This document shows positions 1-11,470 of a stretch of DNA of 64,000 bases, piece after piece. The stretch comes from Ectothiorhodospiraceae bacterium. GTDB lineage: Bacteria; Pseudomonadota; Gammaproteobacteria; Nitrococcales; Aquisalimonadaceae. The notes beneath the pieces are model-generated. The model ran no database searches, was not told where the DNA came from, and saw only the letters and a list, made by a program, of their open reading frames with translations. How positions within the stretch are numbered: the stretch's first letter is position 1; every line of letters starts with the position of its first letter. The DNA lies in assembly GCA_020831885.1 (NCBI GenBank), contig JAFIFU010000003.1, positions 1-64,000 of the forward strand. The letters are read 5' to 3'. The position numbers and the translations under genes are program-made.

Positions 1-185
1 GGGGGGGGGGCGGGGGGGGCCGGGGGGGGGGGGGGCCCCGGGGGCGGGGGGGGGGCCCCCCGGCCGGGTTCTCTGCCCCCCGCGCCACCCACACACCCCT
101 TTCCCCCCCCTAACCCTGGCGCCGCGCCGCCCCCACCCGCGCCGAGGGGCCCGTTTTCCGTTTCTCCAACCCGGAGGCGTCATCC
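1..185. other. Low-complexity G/C homopolymer-rich sequence, probable contig-end or sequencing artefact
   Basis: Begins with runs of G broken by C, then C-runs; no ORF; abuts the ppiD stop codon. Confidence 0.75.
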
Positions 186-189
186 TTCC

Positions 190-2097
190 TCAGAGCAGGC
201 GTTCCTCGTGGATAGTCACGCTGGCGTCGGCACGCAACTGGGCAATGAAATCCTGTATGGCAGCCTCCACGGCCAGCTGTCGCAGGCGTTGGCGTTCCTC
301 TGCCAGGATCTCGGAGTCCAGCGCTTCCGGATTTCCGTCACGGACACCGGTCACCTGGAGTACGGCCATACGGCCGCCGCCCAGTTCCACGATGCCGGCC
401 ACCTGCTCGCCGGACGCAACCCGGGGCAGCCCGAACGCCTCCCGTAACACGGCCCCGGGCACCTCTGCCTGTCGGGTGACGTAACCCGGGCTCCGCACCT
501 CCAGTGCAGGAGACTCTGCCGCCAGTTCCTCCAGCGCCTCGCCCTGCTCCAGCCGCTCCACCATGGCCTGCGCGCGCTCGGTGGCCAGCTCGTAAGCCCG
601 CTCGGCCTGGAGCTGCTCACGGACCTCATCCTCCACCTGTTCCAGGGCAAGCTGCTCCGAGGGTTCATGTTCCGAGACCCGGAGCACCACGTAGCTGCCA
701 TCCTCCAGCTCGATCACATCGCTATTGCCGTGATGCTCCAGTACATCCTCGCTGAAGGCGGCGCGCACCGCGGCACCGTGGGCGGCAATACCGTCACCAC
801 CTTCCCGGGTGAACCAGTCGGATTCACGCAGTTCCAGCTCCAGATCCTCCGCCACAGGCTCCAGCGTGTCCTGCCAATCGAAGGCCAATTCCTCCATGCG
901 CGTGCGCAGTTCGAACAGCAACCGACCGGCCTGTTCGCTGGCCAGTTCCTGGCGCAACTCATCACGTACGTCGTCCAAAGTCACATCACTGCCGCCACGC
1001 ACGCGATCAAGCCGGATCAGATGCACACCGAAACGGGTCTCCACGGGCTCCGAAAGCGCCCCCGGTTCCAAGGAGAAGAGGGCCTCCTCGAAGGGTTCCA
1101 CCATCAGGCCCCGTTCGACCTCGCCCAGATCTCCTCCCTGCCGCGCCGAACCCGGATCATCGGAGTATTCCCGGGCCAGATCCGAAAAGGATTCGCCAGC
1201 CTGGATACGCTCCCGCAACTCCTCCAGAAGTTCACGGGCCGCTGCACGTTCCTCTTCCGCATCCGGCGCTGCGGCAATCAGAATATGCCGCGCCCAGCGC
1301 GTTTCCTCATCCACATACCGGCCACGCACCCGCTCGAAGTAGCGCGCAAGCGCGTCTTCCTCGATGTCGACACGCTGCCTGACCGCATCTTCGTCCAGTT
1401 GGACGTACTGAACCCGGACACGCTCCGGCGACTGGAACGCGGAGGCGTTCTCTTCGTAATACACGGCCACCGCGTCATCCGTGACATCCACTTGATCCAA
1501 CCAGGCGCGGTAATCCAGCTCGGCGAACCGGAGTTCCCGCTGCTGATGGCGAAGCGCAACCGCCCGCTCCAGCTCCGCCTCGGTGACGATGGCGGTGTCG
1601 TCGAAGACACGGGACAACTGGTCCAGCAAGGCCTGCTGCCGCATCATCTGCTCGAAACGCTCCGGGCTCAGCCCCTGTTGACTGAGCATGCGCCGATAGA
1701 GCTCGGGGGAAAACCGGCCATCGGCATGAAACCGCTCATCCGCGCGGATACGGGCGCCAAGATCACGGTCGCTGACACGGAATCCCCGGTCGACGACGTA
1801 CTGGCGTATCAGGTGCTCGGTGATCAGCTCTTCCAGGGCATCCCGGCGCAGTTGCTCCTGCAACGTCTGGGGAAGCGCGCCGTCGAACAGTTGGTCGTAC
1901 ATCGCGCGGCGCTGGCTGAACGCCCGGTCCAGCTGATCCCGGGTGATCTCGCTGCCGTTGACCTCGGCCACCACCCGGGCCCCGCCACTGGGGCCCATGT
2001 AACTGGACAAGCCCACCAGTGCGAAGGCCGCACCGATAAGAATAATGATGATCCAGGCCAGCCAGCCCCTGATATGCTCTCTGATCGCAAGCAGCAT
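190..2097 (-). CDS. ppiD: Peptidyl-prolyl cis-trans isomerase D (SurA_N/parvulin, N-terminal TM anchor)
   Basis: Protein from [29 protein letters not shown] with parvulin segment ARHILIAA...[24 protein letters not shown] track start at 2139 is over-extended. Confidence 0.93.
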   Translation of the reverse strand: MLLAIREHIRGWLAWIIIILIGAAFALVGLSSYMGPSGGARVVAEVNGSEITRDQLDRAFSQRRAMYDQLFDGALPQTLQEQLRRDALEELITEHLIRQYVVDRGFRVSDRDLGARIRADERFHADGRFSPELYRRMLSQQGLSPERFEQMMRQQALLDQLSRVFDDTAIVTEAELERAVALRHQQRELRFAELDYRAWLDQVDVTDDAVAVYYEENASAFQSPERVRVQYVQLDEDAVRQRVDIEEDALARYFERVRGRYVDEETRWARHILIAAAPDAEEERAAARELLEELRERIQAGESFSDLAREYSDDPGSARQGGDLGEVERGLMVEPFEEALFSLEPGALSEPVETRFGVHLIRLDRVRGGSDVTLDDVRDELRQELASEQAGRLLFELRTRMEELAFDWQDTLEPVAEDLELELRESDWFTREGGDGIAAHGAAVRAAFSEDVLEHHGNSDVIELEDGSYVVLRVSEHEPSEQLALEQVEDEVREQLQAERAYELATERAQAMVERLEQGEALEELAAESPALEVRSPGYVTRQAEVPGAVLREAFGLPRVASGEQVAGIVELGGGRMAVLQVTGVRDGNPEALDSEILAEERQRLRQLAVEAAIQDFIAQLRADASVTIHEERLL

Positions 2098-2321
2098 GAC
2101 GCCCTTATTCCTCCGTTGACACCCGGTGCCGGGTGTCACTTCGTTCTGTGCGTTGCGCGCCGCACCGGCCCGCAGAAAATCCGGGAAGCGCCCATTCTAG
2201 CGATCCAGCCGGCGCATGGCGAATGGCGGCCACAGGCCGCCCGTCTGCCTTCCATCGACCATGGGCTGGCGGCACGGGTTCCCCGCCAGGACGCCACGGA
2301 AACGAACCACCGGCCGAAAAC

Positions 2322-2350
2322 ACGAAAGGCGCCCGATGGGCGCCTTTCGT
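2322..2350 (-). terminator. Intrinsic terminator after tRNA-Val/tRNA-Asp
   Basis: 13-bp perfect stem ACGAAAGGCGCCC-GAT-GGGCGCCTTTCGT, followed on the minus strand by TGTTTTC. Confidence 0.7.
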
Positions 2351-2356
2351 CAAATC

Positions 2357-2433
2357 TGGCGGAGCGGACGGGACTCGAACCCGCGACCCCCGGCGTGACA
2401 GGCCGGTATTCTAACCAACTGAACTACCGCTCC
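2357..2433 (-). tRNA. tRNA-Asp(GTC)
   Basis: 77 nt with encoded CCA; acceptor GGAGCGG/CCGCTCC; anticodon loop contains GTC; GGTTCGAGTCC T-arm. Confidence 0.95.
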
Positions 2434-2448
2434 GAATTGTTTCCCAAC

Positions 2449-2524
2449 TGGTGGGTGGTGAGGGGATCGAACCCCCGACATTCGCCTTGTAAGGGCGACG
2501 CTCTACCAGCTGAGCTAACCACCC
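2449..2524 (-). tRNA. tRNA-Val(TAC)
   Basis: 76 nt with encoded CCA; acceptor GGGTGGT/ACCACCC; anticodon loop CTTACAA. Confidence 0.95.
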
Positions 2525-2541
2525 CTCGTTTCAAGGAGGCG

Positions 2542-2814
2542 CTAGTTTACTGCATCCTTCAGGGCTTTGCCAGCCTTGAACGAAGGCACCTTGCTGGCTG
2601 CGATCTTGATGGTTTCCCCGGTGCGCGGATTGCGGCCGGAGCGGGCGGCGCGCTCACGCACAGTGAAGGTACCGAAGCCCACCAGGCTCACGGTGTCATT
2701 TTCCTTCAGGGCATTGGTCACTGCTTCCACCACGGCGTCCACGGCGCGTGCGGCGGAAGCCTTGGACAGGTCGGCGGACTGGGCAACAGCTTCGATGAGT
2801 TCCGATTTGTTCAT
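2542..2814 (-). CDS. hupB: DNA-binding protein HU-beta
   Basis: [29 protein letters not shown]...[31 protein letters not shown], canonical HU. Confidence 0.97.
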   Translation of the reverse strand: MNKSELIEAVAQSADLSKASAARAVDAVVEAVTNALKENDTVSLVGFGTFTVRERAARSGRNPRTGETIKIAASKVPSFKAGKALKDAVN

Positions 2815-2920
2815 CCTGTATTCCCCTTGGTGTTGTTCTGTGTAGACAGCTCGGTTTCCGAATTACCGTGCGCACTACTGTACAAGCTTTGGGGGCCAAC
2901 GGAAAGAGCTTCTCCGCCAT

Positions 2921-2964
2921 CTTTCCGGAAGCGGGAACCAGTGCCCCTGGCCGCTTCCGGAAAG
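2921..2964. repeat. 14-bp perfect inverted repeat between lon and hupB
   Basis: CTTTCCGGAAGCGG (2921-2934) / CCGCTTCCGGAAAG (2951-2964), 16-nt loop, no T-tract. Confidence 0.75.
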
Positions 2965-3013
2965 CCGTTGAACTCATCGAGAGGCGGGCACCCCGATGAA
3001 CTTCCGGCGACCC

Positions 3014-3038
3014 TCGGCGGAACCCGATGTTCCGCCGA
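3014..3038. repeat. 10-bp perfect inverted repeat between lon and hupB
   Basis: TCGGCGGAAC-CCGAT-GTTCCGCCGA, no T-tract. Confidence 0.75.
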
Positions 3039-3073
3039 CCGCCGCGATTTATAGCAACGCCCCTGCAGGAGTG

Positions 3074-5530
3074 TCAATGGGCATGGGCCGGCCCCTGCTT
3101 CTTGGACCGGCGAGCGGTGCGCTTCTTGCCGGCCGCGGTCACATCGGCCTCGTCCGCCTCAGCGGAATCCTGAAGCGGCGTGGGCACCTGCTTCAATGCG
3201 ATTTCCAGCACCTGGTCGATCCACCGCACCGGGCGGATGTCCAGTCTCGAGACGATGTTCTTCGGGATCTCCACGAGATCCTTCCGGTTTTCCTCCGGGA
3301 TCACCACGGTGCTGATTCCGCCCCGGTGCGCCGCCAGCAGCTTTTCCTTCAGGCCGCCGATGGGCAGCACCTCCCCGCGCAGGGTGATCTCCCCGGTCAT
3401 GGCCACCGACGCCCTCACGGGGATGCCGGTCAGGGCAGAGACCAGCGCAGTGCACATGCCGATGCCTGCACTGGGCCCATCCTTGGGAATTGCCCCCTCC
3501 GGCACGTGGATGTGCATGTCCTGCTGCTGATGGAAGTCCGGCTCGATGCCCAGGCTGCGGGCCCGGCTGCGCACCACGGTCATGGCCGCCTGGATGGACT
3601 CCTTCATCACATCGCCCAACTGCCCCGTCTGGGTCATGCGCCCCTTGCCCGGGACCATCGCCGCCTCGATGTTGAGCAGTTCCCCGCCCACTTCCGTCCA
3701 GGCCAGACCGGTCACATGACCCACCTGATCGGTCTCCTCGGCGATCCCGTAGCGGAATTTACGCACGCCCAAGTACTTGTCCAGGTTCTTGGCGGTAACG
3801 GTGACCTTCTTGCTGCTCGGGTCCTTCACCAGATCCTTGACCACCTTGCGGCAGATCTTGGCGATTTCCCGCTCCAGGTTGCGGACCCCCGCCTCCCGGG
3901 TGTAGTAGCGCGTGATGTCGCGAATGGCGTTCTCGCTGATCTCCAGTTCCCTGTCCTTGAGACCATTGGCCTTCATCTGTTTCGGCAGCAGGTAGGCCTT
4001 GGCGATGTTGGTCTTCTCGTCCTCCGTATAACCGGCCAGACGGATGACCTCCATACGATCCAGCAACGGCGCCGGAATGTTCAGTGTGTTGGCGGTGCAA
4101 ATGAACAGCACCTCGGAGAGATCCACGTCCACTTCCAGGTAGTGGTCGTTGAACGCCGAGTTCTGCTCCGGATCCAGCACCTCCAGCAGAGCCGACGCGG
4201 GATCACCGCGGAAATCCATGGCCATCTTGTCGATCTCGTCCAGCAGATAGAGCGGGTTCTTGGTTCCGGACTTGGCCAGGTTCTGGACGATCTTGCCGGG
4301 CAGGGAACCGATATACGTACGCCGGTGACCGCGGATCTCCGCCTCGTCCCGCACCCCGCCCAGGGACATGCGCACGAATTTGCGGTTGGTGGCCCGGGCA
4401 ATTGACTGCCCCAGGGATGTCTTGCCCACCCCGGGCGGGCCCACCAGGCACAGAATCGGCCCCTTGAGCTTACGCACCCGCTTCTGAACCGCCAGGTACT
4501 CGATGATCCGTTCCTTGACCTTCTCAAGGCCGTAATGGTCCGCATCGAGCACTTCTTCCGCCCGATTCAGATCCAGGCGGACCCGGGTGCGCTTCTTCCA
4601 CGGCACGGACACGAGCCAGTCGATGTAGTTGCGCACCACCGTGGCCTCGGCTGACATGGGCTGCATCATACGCAGCTTGTTCAGTTCCGCCTTGGCCTTG
4701 GCCTTCACCTCCTTGGGCATGCCCGCCTGCTCGATCTTCTGCTCGAGCTCCTCGGTCTCGTTGGGCACATCCTCCAGTTCACCCAGTTCCTTCTGGATGG
4801 CCTTGGCCTGCTCGTTGAGGTAATACTCCCTCTGGCTCTTCTCCATCTGCTGCTTGACCCGGCCGCGGATACGCTTCTCGATCTGCAGGATGTCGATTTC
4901 GCCCTCGATCACACCCAGCAGATGTTCCAGGCGGTCGCGCACATCATCGATCTCGAGCACGGTCTGCTTGCCTTCGATCTTGAGCGCCATGTGCGCGGCA
5001 ATCGTGTCCGCCAGACGGCCGGGGTCATCCACGCTGGCCAGGGAGGAGAGGATTTCCGGCGGGACCTTCTTGTTGAGCTTCACATACTGCTCGAACTGGC
5101 TCATCACCGAACGGGCCAGGACTTCCACCTCCCGGTCGTCGGCGTAGTCCTTCATCTCCGGCATCAGCACCCGGGCCGTGAAATACACATCGGCAACATC
5201 CAGGCTGACCAGTTGCGCCCGGTGAAGCCCTTCCACCAGGACCTTCACGGTCCCATCAGGCAGTTTGAGCATCTGCAGGATGGTGGCGACTGTCCCCTGC
5301 CGATACAGATCCTCCTCAGCGGGATCGTCCACATCGGCACTTTTCTGGGCCAGCAGCAGGATCTTCTTGTCCGCCTCCATGGCCGCTTCCAGGGCCTTGA
5401 TAGACTTTTCCCGCCCCACGAACAGCGGGATGACCATATGCGGGTACACCACCACGTCGCGCAACGGGAGTACCGGCACGGTAGTGATGGAATCCTGGAC
5501 GATGTCGGACGTCTGGTCGTTGCGGGACAT
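3074..5530 (-). CDS. lon: ATP-dependent endopeptidase La
   Basis: Walker [16 protein letters not shown], catalytic PKDGPSAG; start [14 protein letters not shown] rather than track start 5656. Confidence 0.97.
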   Translation of the reverse strand: MSRNDQTSDIVQDSITTVPVLPLRDVVVYPHMVIPLFVGREKSIKALEAAMEADKKILLLAQKSADVDDPAEEDLYRQGTVATILQMLKLPDGTVKVLVEGLHRAQLVSLDVADVYFTARVLMPEMKDYADDREVEVLARSVMSQFEQYVKLNKKVPPEILSSLASVDDPGRLADTIAAHMALKIEGKQTVLEIDDVRDRLEHLLGVIEGEIDILQIEKRIRGRVKQQMEKSQREYYLNEQAKAIQKELGELEDVPNETEELEQKIEQAGMPKEVKAKAKAELNKLRMMQPMSAEATVVRNYIDWLVSVPWKKRTRVRLDLNRAEEVLDADHYGLEKVKERIIEYLAVQKRVRKLKGPILCLVGPPGVGKTSLGQSIARATNRKFVRMSLGGVRDEAEIRGHRRTYIGSLPGKIVQNLAKSGTKNPLYLLDEIDKMAMDFRGDPASALLEVLDPEQNSAFNDHYLEVDVDLSEVLFICTANTLNIPAPLLDRMEVIRLAGYTEDEKTNIAKAYLLPKQMKANGLKDRELEISENAIRDITRYYTREAGVRNLEREIAKICRKVVKDLVKDPSSKKVTVTAKNLDKYLGVRKFRYGIAEETDQVGHVTGLAWTEVGGELLNIEAAMVPGKGRMTQTGQLGDVMKESIQAAMTVVRSRARSLGIEPDFHQQQDMHIHVPEGAIPKDGPSAGIGMCTALVSALTGIPVRASVAMTGEITLRGEVLPIGGLKEKLLAAHRGGISTVVIPEENRKDLVEIPKNIVSRLDIRPVRWIDQVLEIALKQVPTPLQDSAEADEADVTAAGKKRTARRSKKQGPAHAH

Positions 5531-5727
5531 TGAAGAAATTCCTCGATTTGGCGTGGCTTGTCGGGTGTACCAGCGGTCACCCGGTTGCAAGGGGATATGC
5601 GGTCGATGGACTGCCGTTTCAACGGCACCTCCCCCGTCGCCCGTTCCCCGCATCATAGCAGTTGGGGGAACAGCAAGCAGGGCGGGAAGACCCGGTCTCC
5701 AGGACGGAGATCAAGCCTTCAGAACGT

Positions 5728-5759
5728 AAAAGCCCTCCCGGACCGAGACCCGGGAGGGC
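5728..5759 (-). terminator. Intrinsic terminator downstream of clpX
   Basis: Minus strand GCCCTCCCGG-GTCTCGGT-CCGGGAGGGC-TTTTA. Confidence 0.75.
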
Positions 5760-5782
5760 ACGTGCTCCGGGCGGGGCTGCGG

Positions 5783-7066
5783 CTAGTCGGACGCCGCCTT
5801 GCTCTGTTCAGCGCCGTCGTATATCAGGTATGGCTTTGCCTCCCCCCCGATGACGGCATCGTCGATCACCACCTTGCTCACGTTCTCCATGGACGGAATG
5901 TCGTACATGGTGTCCAGCAGCACGCTCTCGATGATGGTGCGAAGCCCCCGGGCGCCGGTCTTGCGCTCCATGGCCTTCCGCGACACGGCACGCAGCGCAT
6001 CCTCACGGAACTCCAGTTCCACGCCCTCCATCTCGAACAGCTTGGCGTACTGCTTGGTGACGGCGTTCTTCGGCTGAGTGAGGATCTCCACCAGCGCATC
6101 CTCGTCCAGCTCATTCAGCGTCGCCACCACCGGCAGGCGGCCCACGAACTCGGGAATGAGGCCGTACTTGATCAGATCTTCCGGCTCAACACTCTGCAGC
6201 GTCTCGCCCACGCTCTTGCGCTCGGCCTTGCTGGTGACCTGGGCGGAAAACCCGATGCCACCCCGCTCCGATCGCTCCTGAATCACCTTGTCCAGGCCCG
6301 CGAAGGCCCCGCCGACGATAAACAGAATGCCAGCCGTGTTGACCTGCAGGAATTCCTGCTGCGGGTGCTTTCGCCCGCCCTGGGGAGGCACCGAGGCAAC
6401 GGTGCCCTCGATCAGTTTCAGCAGGGCCTGCTGCACACCTTCGCCGGACACATCCCGCGTGATTGACGGGTTATCCGACTTGCGGGAAATCTTGTCGATC
6501 TCATCGATGTAGACGATGCCCGTCTGGGCCTTCTCCACGTCGTAGTCGCATTTCTGAAGCAACTTCTGGATGATGTTCTCCACGTCTTCGCCGACGTAGC
6601 CGGCCTCGGTCAACGTGGTGGCATCCGCGATCGTGAAGGGCACATCCAGCAGGCGCGCCAGGGTTTCCGCCAAAAGCGTCTTGCCCGAGCCGGTGGGACC
6701 GATCAGGAGAATATTGCTCTTGGCCAGTTCCACTTCGTCCTTGCCGCGGGCCTGGCCCGCCTCAAGGCGCTTGTAGTGGTTGTAGACCGCCACGGACAGC
6801 ACCTTTTTCGCATGGTCCTGCCCGATCACGTATTCATCCAGCTCACTTTTGATTTCATGAGGCTTGGGCAGCTTCGCCTTGCCGCTGCCGCTCTTTTCCT
6901 GCATCTCCTCACGGATGATGTCGTTGCACAGCTCCACGCACTCGTCGCAGACGAACACGGAGGGCCCGGCTATGAGCTTGCGGACTTCATGCTGGCTCTT
7001 GCCACAGAACGAGCAGTAGAGCAGCTTGCCGCCGTCATCACCTCTGGTCTTGTCTCTGTCGCTCAT
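5783..7066 (-). CDS. clpX: ATP-dependent Clp protease ATP-binding subunit ClpX
   Basis: N-terminal Cys4 zinc-binding domain CSFCGKSQ...CDECVELC, Walker [19 protein letters not shown]-type loop. Confidence 0.98.
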   Translation of the reverse strand: MSDRDKTRGDDGGKLLYCSFCGKSQHEVRKLIAGPSVFVCDECVELCNDIIREEMQEKSGSGKAKLPKPHEIKSELDEYVIGQDHAKKVLSVAVYNHYKRLEAGQARGKDEVELAKSNILLIGPTGSGKTLLAETLARLLDVPFTIADATTLTEAGYVGEDVENIIQKLLQKCDYDVEKAQTGIVYIDEIDKISRKSDNPSITRDVSGEGVQQALLKLIEGTVASVPPQGGRKHPQQEFLQVNTAGILFIVGGAFAGLDKVIQERSERGGIGFSAQVTSKAERKSVGETLQSVEPEDLIKYGLIPEFVGRLPVVATLNELDEDALVEILTQPKNAVTKQYAKLFEMEGVELEFREDALRAVSRKAMERKTGARGLRTIIESVLLDTMYDIPSMENVSKVVIDDAVIGGEAKPYLIYDGAEQSKAASD

Positions 7067-7309
7067 GACCGATCCTCGGGTATTTCAGGAGTGCCTCGAA
7101 TATAACCTTGCCTGCTTTTGTCAGGCCACGCAAGGCGCGCCGGCCATCCCTCCGGCAGCGGTACACCCGGTGCAACGGGCGTCCGGCGAGGGCGCCTACC
7201 AGTGAAGTATGGATGACATGGAAAAGATGCAAGGGCGAGCGACGCCGGCGGGGACCATGATCGCAGGGGCGGGCAATCCGTCCGGATGCACCACCCCGCG
7301 GTTCCCGGC

Positions 7310-7963
7310 TCAGCCCTCTGCGCCGCCGAGGCCGGCGCGGCTGTGGATCACGGCGTCCACCAGACCGTACTCCCGCGCCTCGTCCGGGCCCATGAAGTTG
7401 TCCCGGTCCGTATCCTGCTGGACCCGCTCCAGCGGCTGGCCGGTGTGGTGGGAGAGAATGCGGTTCAGCCGATCCCGGATGCCCAGGATCTCACGGGCAT
7501 GGATATCAATGTCGCTTGCCTGACCCTGGTACCCGCCCAGAGGCTGGTGAATCATCATCCGCGAATTGGGCAGGCAGTAGCGCTTGCCCTTGGCACCACC
7601 CGCCAGCAGCAGCGCCCCCATGCTGGCCGCCTGACCCAGGCAAACGGTGCTGACGTCCGGTTTGATGAACTGCATGGTGTCATACACCGCCATCCCCGCG
7701 GTCACGGCACCGCCCGGGGAATTGATATAGAGGTGGATATCCTTGTCCGGGTTTTCCGACTCCAGAAACAGGAGCTGCGCCACCAGCAGATTGGCCATGT
7801 GATCTTCCACCGGACCAACCAGGAAGACCACGCGCTCCTTCAGCAGACGGGAGTAGATATCATAGGCGCGTTCGCCGCGGGAGGTCTGTTCCACCACCAT
7901 CGGCACCAGTTGGGCATGGGGTACCATCGCCTCGAAGCGGTCGTTGCCTGCTGCCATGTCCAT
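7310..7963 (-). CDS. clpP: ATP-dependent Clp protease proteolytic subunit
   Basis: [14 protein letters not shown] (catalytic Ser) and [10 protein letters not shown] (catalytic His). Confidence 0.98.
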   Translation of the reverse strand: MDMAAGNDRFEAMVPHAQLVPMVVEQTSRGERAYDIYSRLLKERVVFLVGPVEDHMANLLVAQLLFLESENPDKDIHLYINSPGGAVTAGMAVYDTMQFIKPDVSTVCLGQAASMGALLLAGGAKGKRYCLPNSRMMIHQPLGGYQGQASDIDIHAREILGIRDRLNRILSHHTGQPLERVQQDTDRDNFMGPDEAREYGLVDAVIHSRAGLGGAEG

Positions 7964-9321
7964 CAGTCCTCGCTCTTCCCGGCCTGCTCTTCATCACCAC
8001 CGGCAGCACCTTGCGGCTGCTGCGGCTTAAGCAGGGTATCCAGATCGGTGGGTTTGTCTTCCACGTCGGCCTGCTCGACGACCCAGTCGACGACCTGGTC
8101 TTCCAGGACGTTGATTTCCAGGCTCTGCATGAGCTGCTGGTTCTGGCTGTAGTACTGAACCACTTCCTGGGGGTTCGGATAGCTGGCAGCCAGCTCCTGG
8201 AGCTGTTGCTGGACGCGCTCACGATCCAGCTGCAACCCATTGTCGCTGATCAGCCTGTTCATCACCAGCCCGAGGAGCACGCGCCGGCGCGCCTGTTCCT
8301 CGAACAGTTCGCCGGGAAGGTCCATGGCTTCCTGCTGACCGGTCTGCTGCTGAATACGCTGCTGCATCTGCTGCTGAAGCGCGGAGATCTCCCCGTCCAC
8401 CAGCGCCCTGGGGATCGCGATATCGCTGTTGGACTCAGCGAGCTTGTCCGTCACCTGCTGCTTGAGCCGTGCCCGGCTGGCACGCTCGGCCTCGGCCGTG
8501 AGGTTCTTGCGAATCAGGTTCTTGAGTTCCGCCAGACCACCCTCGGCCACGCCCACGGCGACCGCCAGATCGTCGTCCAAGGCCGGCAGTTCCGGCTCCT
8601 CCACCGCCTTGACGGTGGTGTGGAACACGGCGGTTTTCCCCCGGATGGACTCCGTGGGGAAGTCGTCGGCAAAGGTGTACTCGATATCCTTGGTATCCCC
8701 CGCCTTCAGACCCACCAGCGCCTGCTCGAACTCCGGCGGCATGGTGTTGGAACCCAGCGTCACGGCCTGATCCTCACCTTCGTTGCCGGGAAAGTCCTCG
8801 CCCTCGATCTTGCCGACGAAGTCCACAACCACGCGATCGCCTTCCTGCGCCGGGCGCTCCACTGGATTGTACTTGGCCTGTTGCTTCTGCAGGTCTGTCA
8901 GCACTTTGTCCACATCGGCGTCGGTCACCTCGGCCACCGGCCGCTCCAGGGTCATCTCCTGGACACCCTTCACCTGGAACTCGGGCATCACCTCGAATAC
9001 CGCCTCGTATTCGAGATCACCGCTCTCCAGCCCCTGCTTGATATCCACGGCGGGAGCGCCCGCCGGGTTCAGCGACTCCTGGCTCAGGGCCTCACCGTAG
9101 CTGCGCTGGAGCACATCGTTGATGACCTCCTGCCGTACCTGGCTCCCAAACCGCTTCTGTACCACCTTGAACGGCACCTTGCCGGGACGGAAACCGTCCA
9201 GGCGCACGTTGCGCGACAGGTCACGCAGGCGGTTGGCCACCTCCTGGTCCACCTGCTCGGCCGGCACCTGTACGGTCATCCGACGCTCCAGGCCTTCGGT
9301 GGTCTGCACTGACACTTGCAT
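7963..9321 (-). CDS. tig: Trigger factor
   Basis: [28 protein letters not shown]...[17 protein letters not shown]; track start 9441 reads into the tRNA-Leu region. Stop overlaps the clpP start (TGATG). Confidence 0.96.
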   Translation of the reverse strand: MQVSVQTTEGLERRMTVQVPAEQVDQEVANRLRDLSRNVRLDGFRPGKVPFKVVQKRFGSQVRQEVINDVLQRSYGEALSQESLNPAGAPAVDIKQGLESGDLEYEAVFEVMPEFQVKGVQEMTLERPVAEVTDADVDKVLTDLQKQQAKYNPVERPAQEGDRVVVDFVGKIEGEDFPGNEGEDQAVTLGSNTMPPEFEQALVGLKAGDTKDIEYTFADDFPTESIRGKTAVFHTTVKAVEEPELPALDDDLAVAVGVAEGGLAELKNLIRKNLTAEAERASRARLKQQVTDKLAESNSDIAIPRALVDGEISALQQQMQQRIQQQTGQQEAMDLPGELFEEQARRRVLLGLVMNRLISDNGLQLDRERVQQQLQELAASYPNPQEVVQYYSQNQQLMQSLEINVLEDQVVDWVVEQADVEDKPTDLDTLLKPQQPQGAAGGDEEQAGKSED

Positions 9322-9393
9322 CTGGGACACCTCAATCGAATCGGGCTGTTTCTCGGCCGGTGGAACGCCATGGCATCCCACCGGCAATGAATC

Positions 9394-9478
9394 TGGTGCG
9401 AGTGGCAGGACTTGAACCTGCACGGGTTGCCCCAACGGCACCTAAAGCCGCCGCGTCTACCAATTCCGCCACACTCGC
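9394..9478 (-). tRNA. tRNA-Leu(TAG)
   Basis: 85 nt class II tRNA with variable arm, encoded CCA; acceptor GCGAGTG/CACTCGC; anticodon TAG. Confidence 0.94.
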
Positions 9479-9571
9479 ATTGACACAACGGCACCTGCCG
9501 CCACGTCGGAGCACCGGATTATCCTGTCTGCCCGTCGGCGGTGCAAGGGCGCCAGGACCCCGCCCCATACC

Positions 9572-9703
9572 AACCTTTAAGAAGGTAAAGCCATGTCACA
9601 GTGGTTGCCGTGGAATCACCACGCCTGCGAACGCCGCCTTGTCAGCCCGCTCGAAAGACTCCGCAGAGCGCCATGGGAATCGATCAGTGCTTCCTTAAAG
9701 GTT
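9572..9703. mobile_element. Candidate MITE-like non-autonomous element bounded by 10-bp inverted repeats
   Basis: AACCTTTAAG (9572-9581) and CTTAAAGGTT (9694-9703) are exact reverse complements; interior has no plausible gene and carries the dispersed 20-bp repeat at 9675-9694. Confidence 0.4.
9675..9694 (+). repeat. Dispersed short repeat copy GGGAATCGATCAGTGCTTCC
   Basis: Identical core to 28762-28783 (reverse orientation) and near-identical to 39520-39539. Confidence 0.7.
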
Positions 9704-9709
9704 AATAAC

Positions 9710-9734
9710 AAAAAACCCGCGGGCATGCCGCGGG
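9710..9734 (-). terminator. Intrinsic terminator downstream of the tRNA cluster
   Basis: Minus strand CCCGCGG-CATGC-CCGCGGG-TTTTTTG. Confidence 0.75.
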
Positions 9735-9744
9735 CCGGGGCTTG

Positions 9745-9820
<76 letters not shown>

Positions 9821-9827
9821 GGAAAAC

Positions 9828-9904
9828 TGGGGTGGACGATGGGACTCGAACCCACGACAACTGGAATCACAATCCAGGGCTCTACCAACTGAGCTACGCC
9901 CACC
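9828..9904 (-). tRNA. tRNA-His(GTG)
   Basis: Anticodon loop TTGTGAT; encoded CCA; G at the -1 position. Confidence 0.94.
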
Positions 9905-9941
9905 ATTGAGACGCTCATTCCCCGCCGGCTGACCGTTATAC

Positions 9942-10018
9942 TGGCACGCCCGGCAGGACTCGAACCTGCAACCGTCGGCTTAGAAGGCCGATGCTCTATC
10001 CAATTGAGCTACGGGCGC
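9942..10018 (-). tRNA. tRNA-Arg(TCT)
   Basis: 77 nt with CCA; acceptor GCGCCCG/CGGGCGT; anticodon loop CTTCTAA. Confidence 0.93.
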
Positions 10019-10054
10019 AATGATACGTCCTTCGCCGGCCGGTGCCAAACAGTC

Positions 10055-10131
10055 TGGTCGGGGTGGAGGGATTCGAACCCCCGACATCCAGCTCCCAAAG
10101 CTGGCGCGCTACCAGGCTGCGCTACACCCCG
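10055..10131 (-). tRNA. tRNA-Pro(TGG)
   Basis: 77 nt with CCA; acceptor CGGGGTG/CACCCCG; anticodon loop TTTGGGA. Confidence 0.94.
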
Positions 10132-10484
10132 CGGGCTGAGCCTTCGGCCAACTGCGCCAAGGGGCCACCGTTACGGAGGCGCGAATAATACGCAGTGCAC
10201 GGACAACCGTCAATGCCTGGCCGCCCGCCCCCGGCCCTGATTCATTCTAGCGTCCCCTGACAGAAGTTCGCAGCATTTCCGGGCGCCAGACTCACGCTGG
10301 CGCTCTGCGCGGCCCGCAGGGAATGGCCGCCGCTCCTGCCCAGGAAGCGCTGATGACGCGGCTGGTGGTGCTTGTGGGGCACGAACCCGCATGCGACAAT
10401 CCCCGCCTCCCCGGCCCGGCAAGGCGCCCGCCACCGGGAACGCCCGGCCGGCACGATCATCCGCTCGCACTACAGCTAGGCTCA

Positions 10485-11342
10485 ATGATGACCGCGAAAA
10501 CCCTGGACGGCAAAGCGGCCGCCGAACGGCTGCATTCACGCATTCAGACACAGGTCCGGCAACGACTGGAACAGGGGCGTCGCCGACCGGGCCTGGCGGT
10601 CATTCTTGTGGGCGATGACCCGGCCTCCCGGGTTTATGTGGGCAAGAAACGCAAGCTCTGCGAGCAGGTGGGCTTCCTGTCCCGGGGCCACGATCTGCCC
10701 GCGGCAACCAGCCAGGATGCCCTCCTCGCGTTGGTGGATGAACTGAACGCGGATCCGGCCATCGATGGAATTCTGGTTCAGTTGCCGTTGCCCGGACACA
10801 TCGATGCCAGTGCGGTGATCGAGCGCATCGACCCGGCCAAGGATGTGGACGGGTTCCACCCGGTGAGCATGGGCCGCCTGGCGCTGCGTCTGCCCGGGCT
10901 GAGGCCCTGCACTCCCCACGGCGTGATGACGCTGCTCCGGGACGCGGGCATCCCCCTGGAAGGGAAGGACGCCATCATCCTCGGCCAGTCCAACATCGTC
11001 GGACGCCCGATGGCCCTGGAATTGCTCAACGCCCGCTGCACGCCGACCATCTGTCACAGCCGAACGGCCGGACTTCCGGAGAAGATCGCTCAAGCGGACA
11101 TCGTGGTGGCCGCCGTGGGCCGGCCGCATTTCGTCCGGGGAGACTGGATCAAGCCGGGCGCGGCGGTCGTGGATGTGGGCATCCATCGCCTGGACAACGG
11201 CAAACTCACCGGCGACGTGGACTTCCATGCCGCGAAGGAACGCGCCGGCTGGATCACGCCCGTACCCGGCGGGGTCGGCCCCATGACCGTCGCCACTCTC
11301 CTGGAGAACACGCTCCAGGCGGCGGAGGCCCGGGACCGCTGA
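10485..11342 (+). CDS. folD: Bifunctional methylene-THF dehydrogenase/cyclohydrolase
   Basis: [68 protein letters not shown]. Confidence 0.97.
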   Translation: MMTAKTLDGKAAAERLHSRIQTQVRQRLEQGRRRPGLAVILVGDDPASRVYVGKKRKLCEQVGFLSRGHDLPAATSQDALLALVDELNADPAIDGILVQLPLPGHIDASAVIERIDPAKDVDGFHPVSMGRLALRLPGLRPCTPHGVMTLLRDAGIPLEGKDAIILGQSNIVGRPMALELLNARCTPTICHSRTAGLPEKIAQADIVVAAVGRPHFVRGDWIKPGAAVVDVGIHRLDNGKLTGDVDFHAAKERAGWITPVPGGVGPMTVATLLENTLQAAEARDR

Positions 11343-11470
11343 TGACGGAATGCCAGACCGGCCGGTCGATGCTATCTTCAGCTCAGGGCCACCCTAAACT
11401 TTCAGGCGGAAAGACCGGATCTCAGCGCTTGAAAGCTCCGTGACAATTCCCGGGCAAGGGAGAAACCGGC

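Noticed and set aside
667-3054. 795-aa plus-strand ORF
   Set aside because: Antisense to ppiD, spans two tRNAs and hupB; low-complexity composition typical of the open opposite strand in GC-rich genes.
5531-5660. Possible sigma32 heat-shock promoter upstream of lon (GTTGAAA ... CATATCCCC)
   Set aside because: -10 does not match CCCCATnT well and the spacing is off; not strong enough to annotate.
10240-10484. Possible folate riboswitch upstream of folD
   Set aside because: Only a short GCGCCAG/CTGGCGC stem is visible; no recognisable THF riboswitch consensus.
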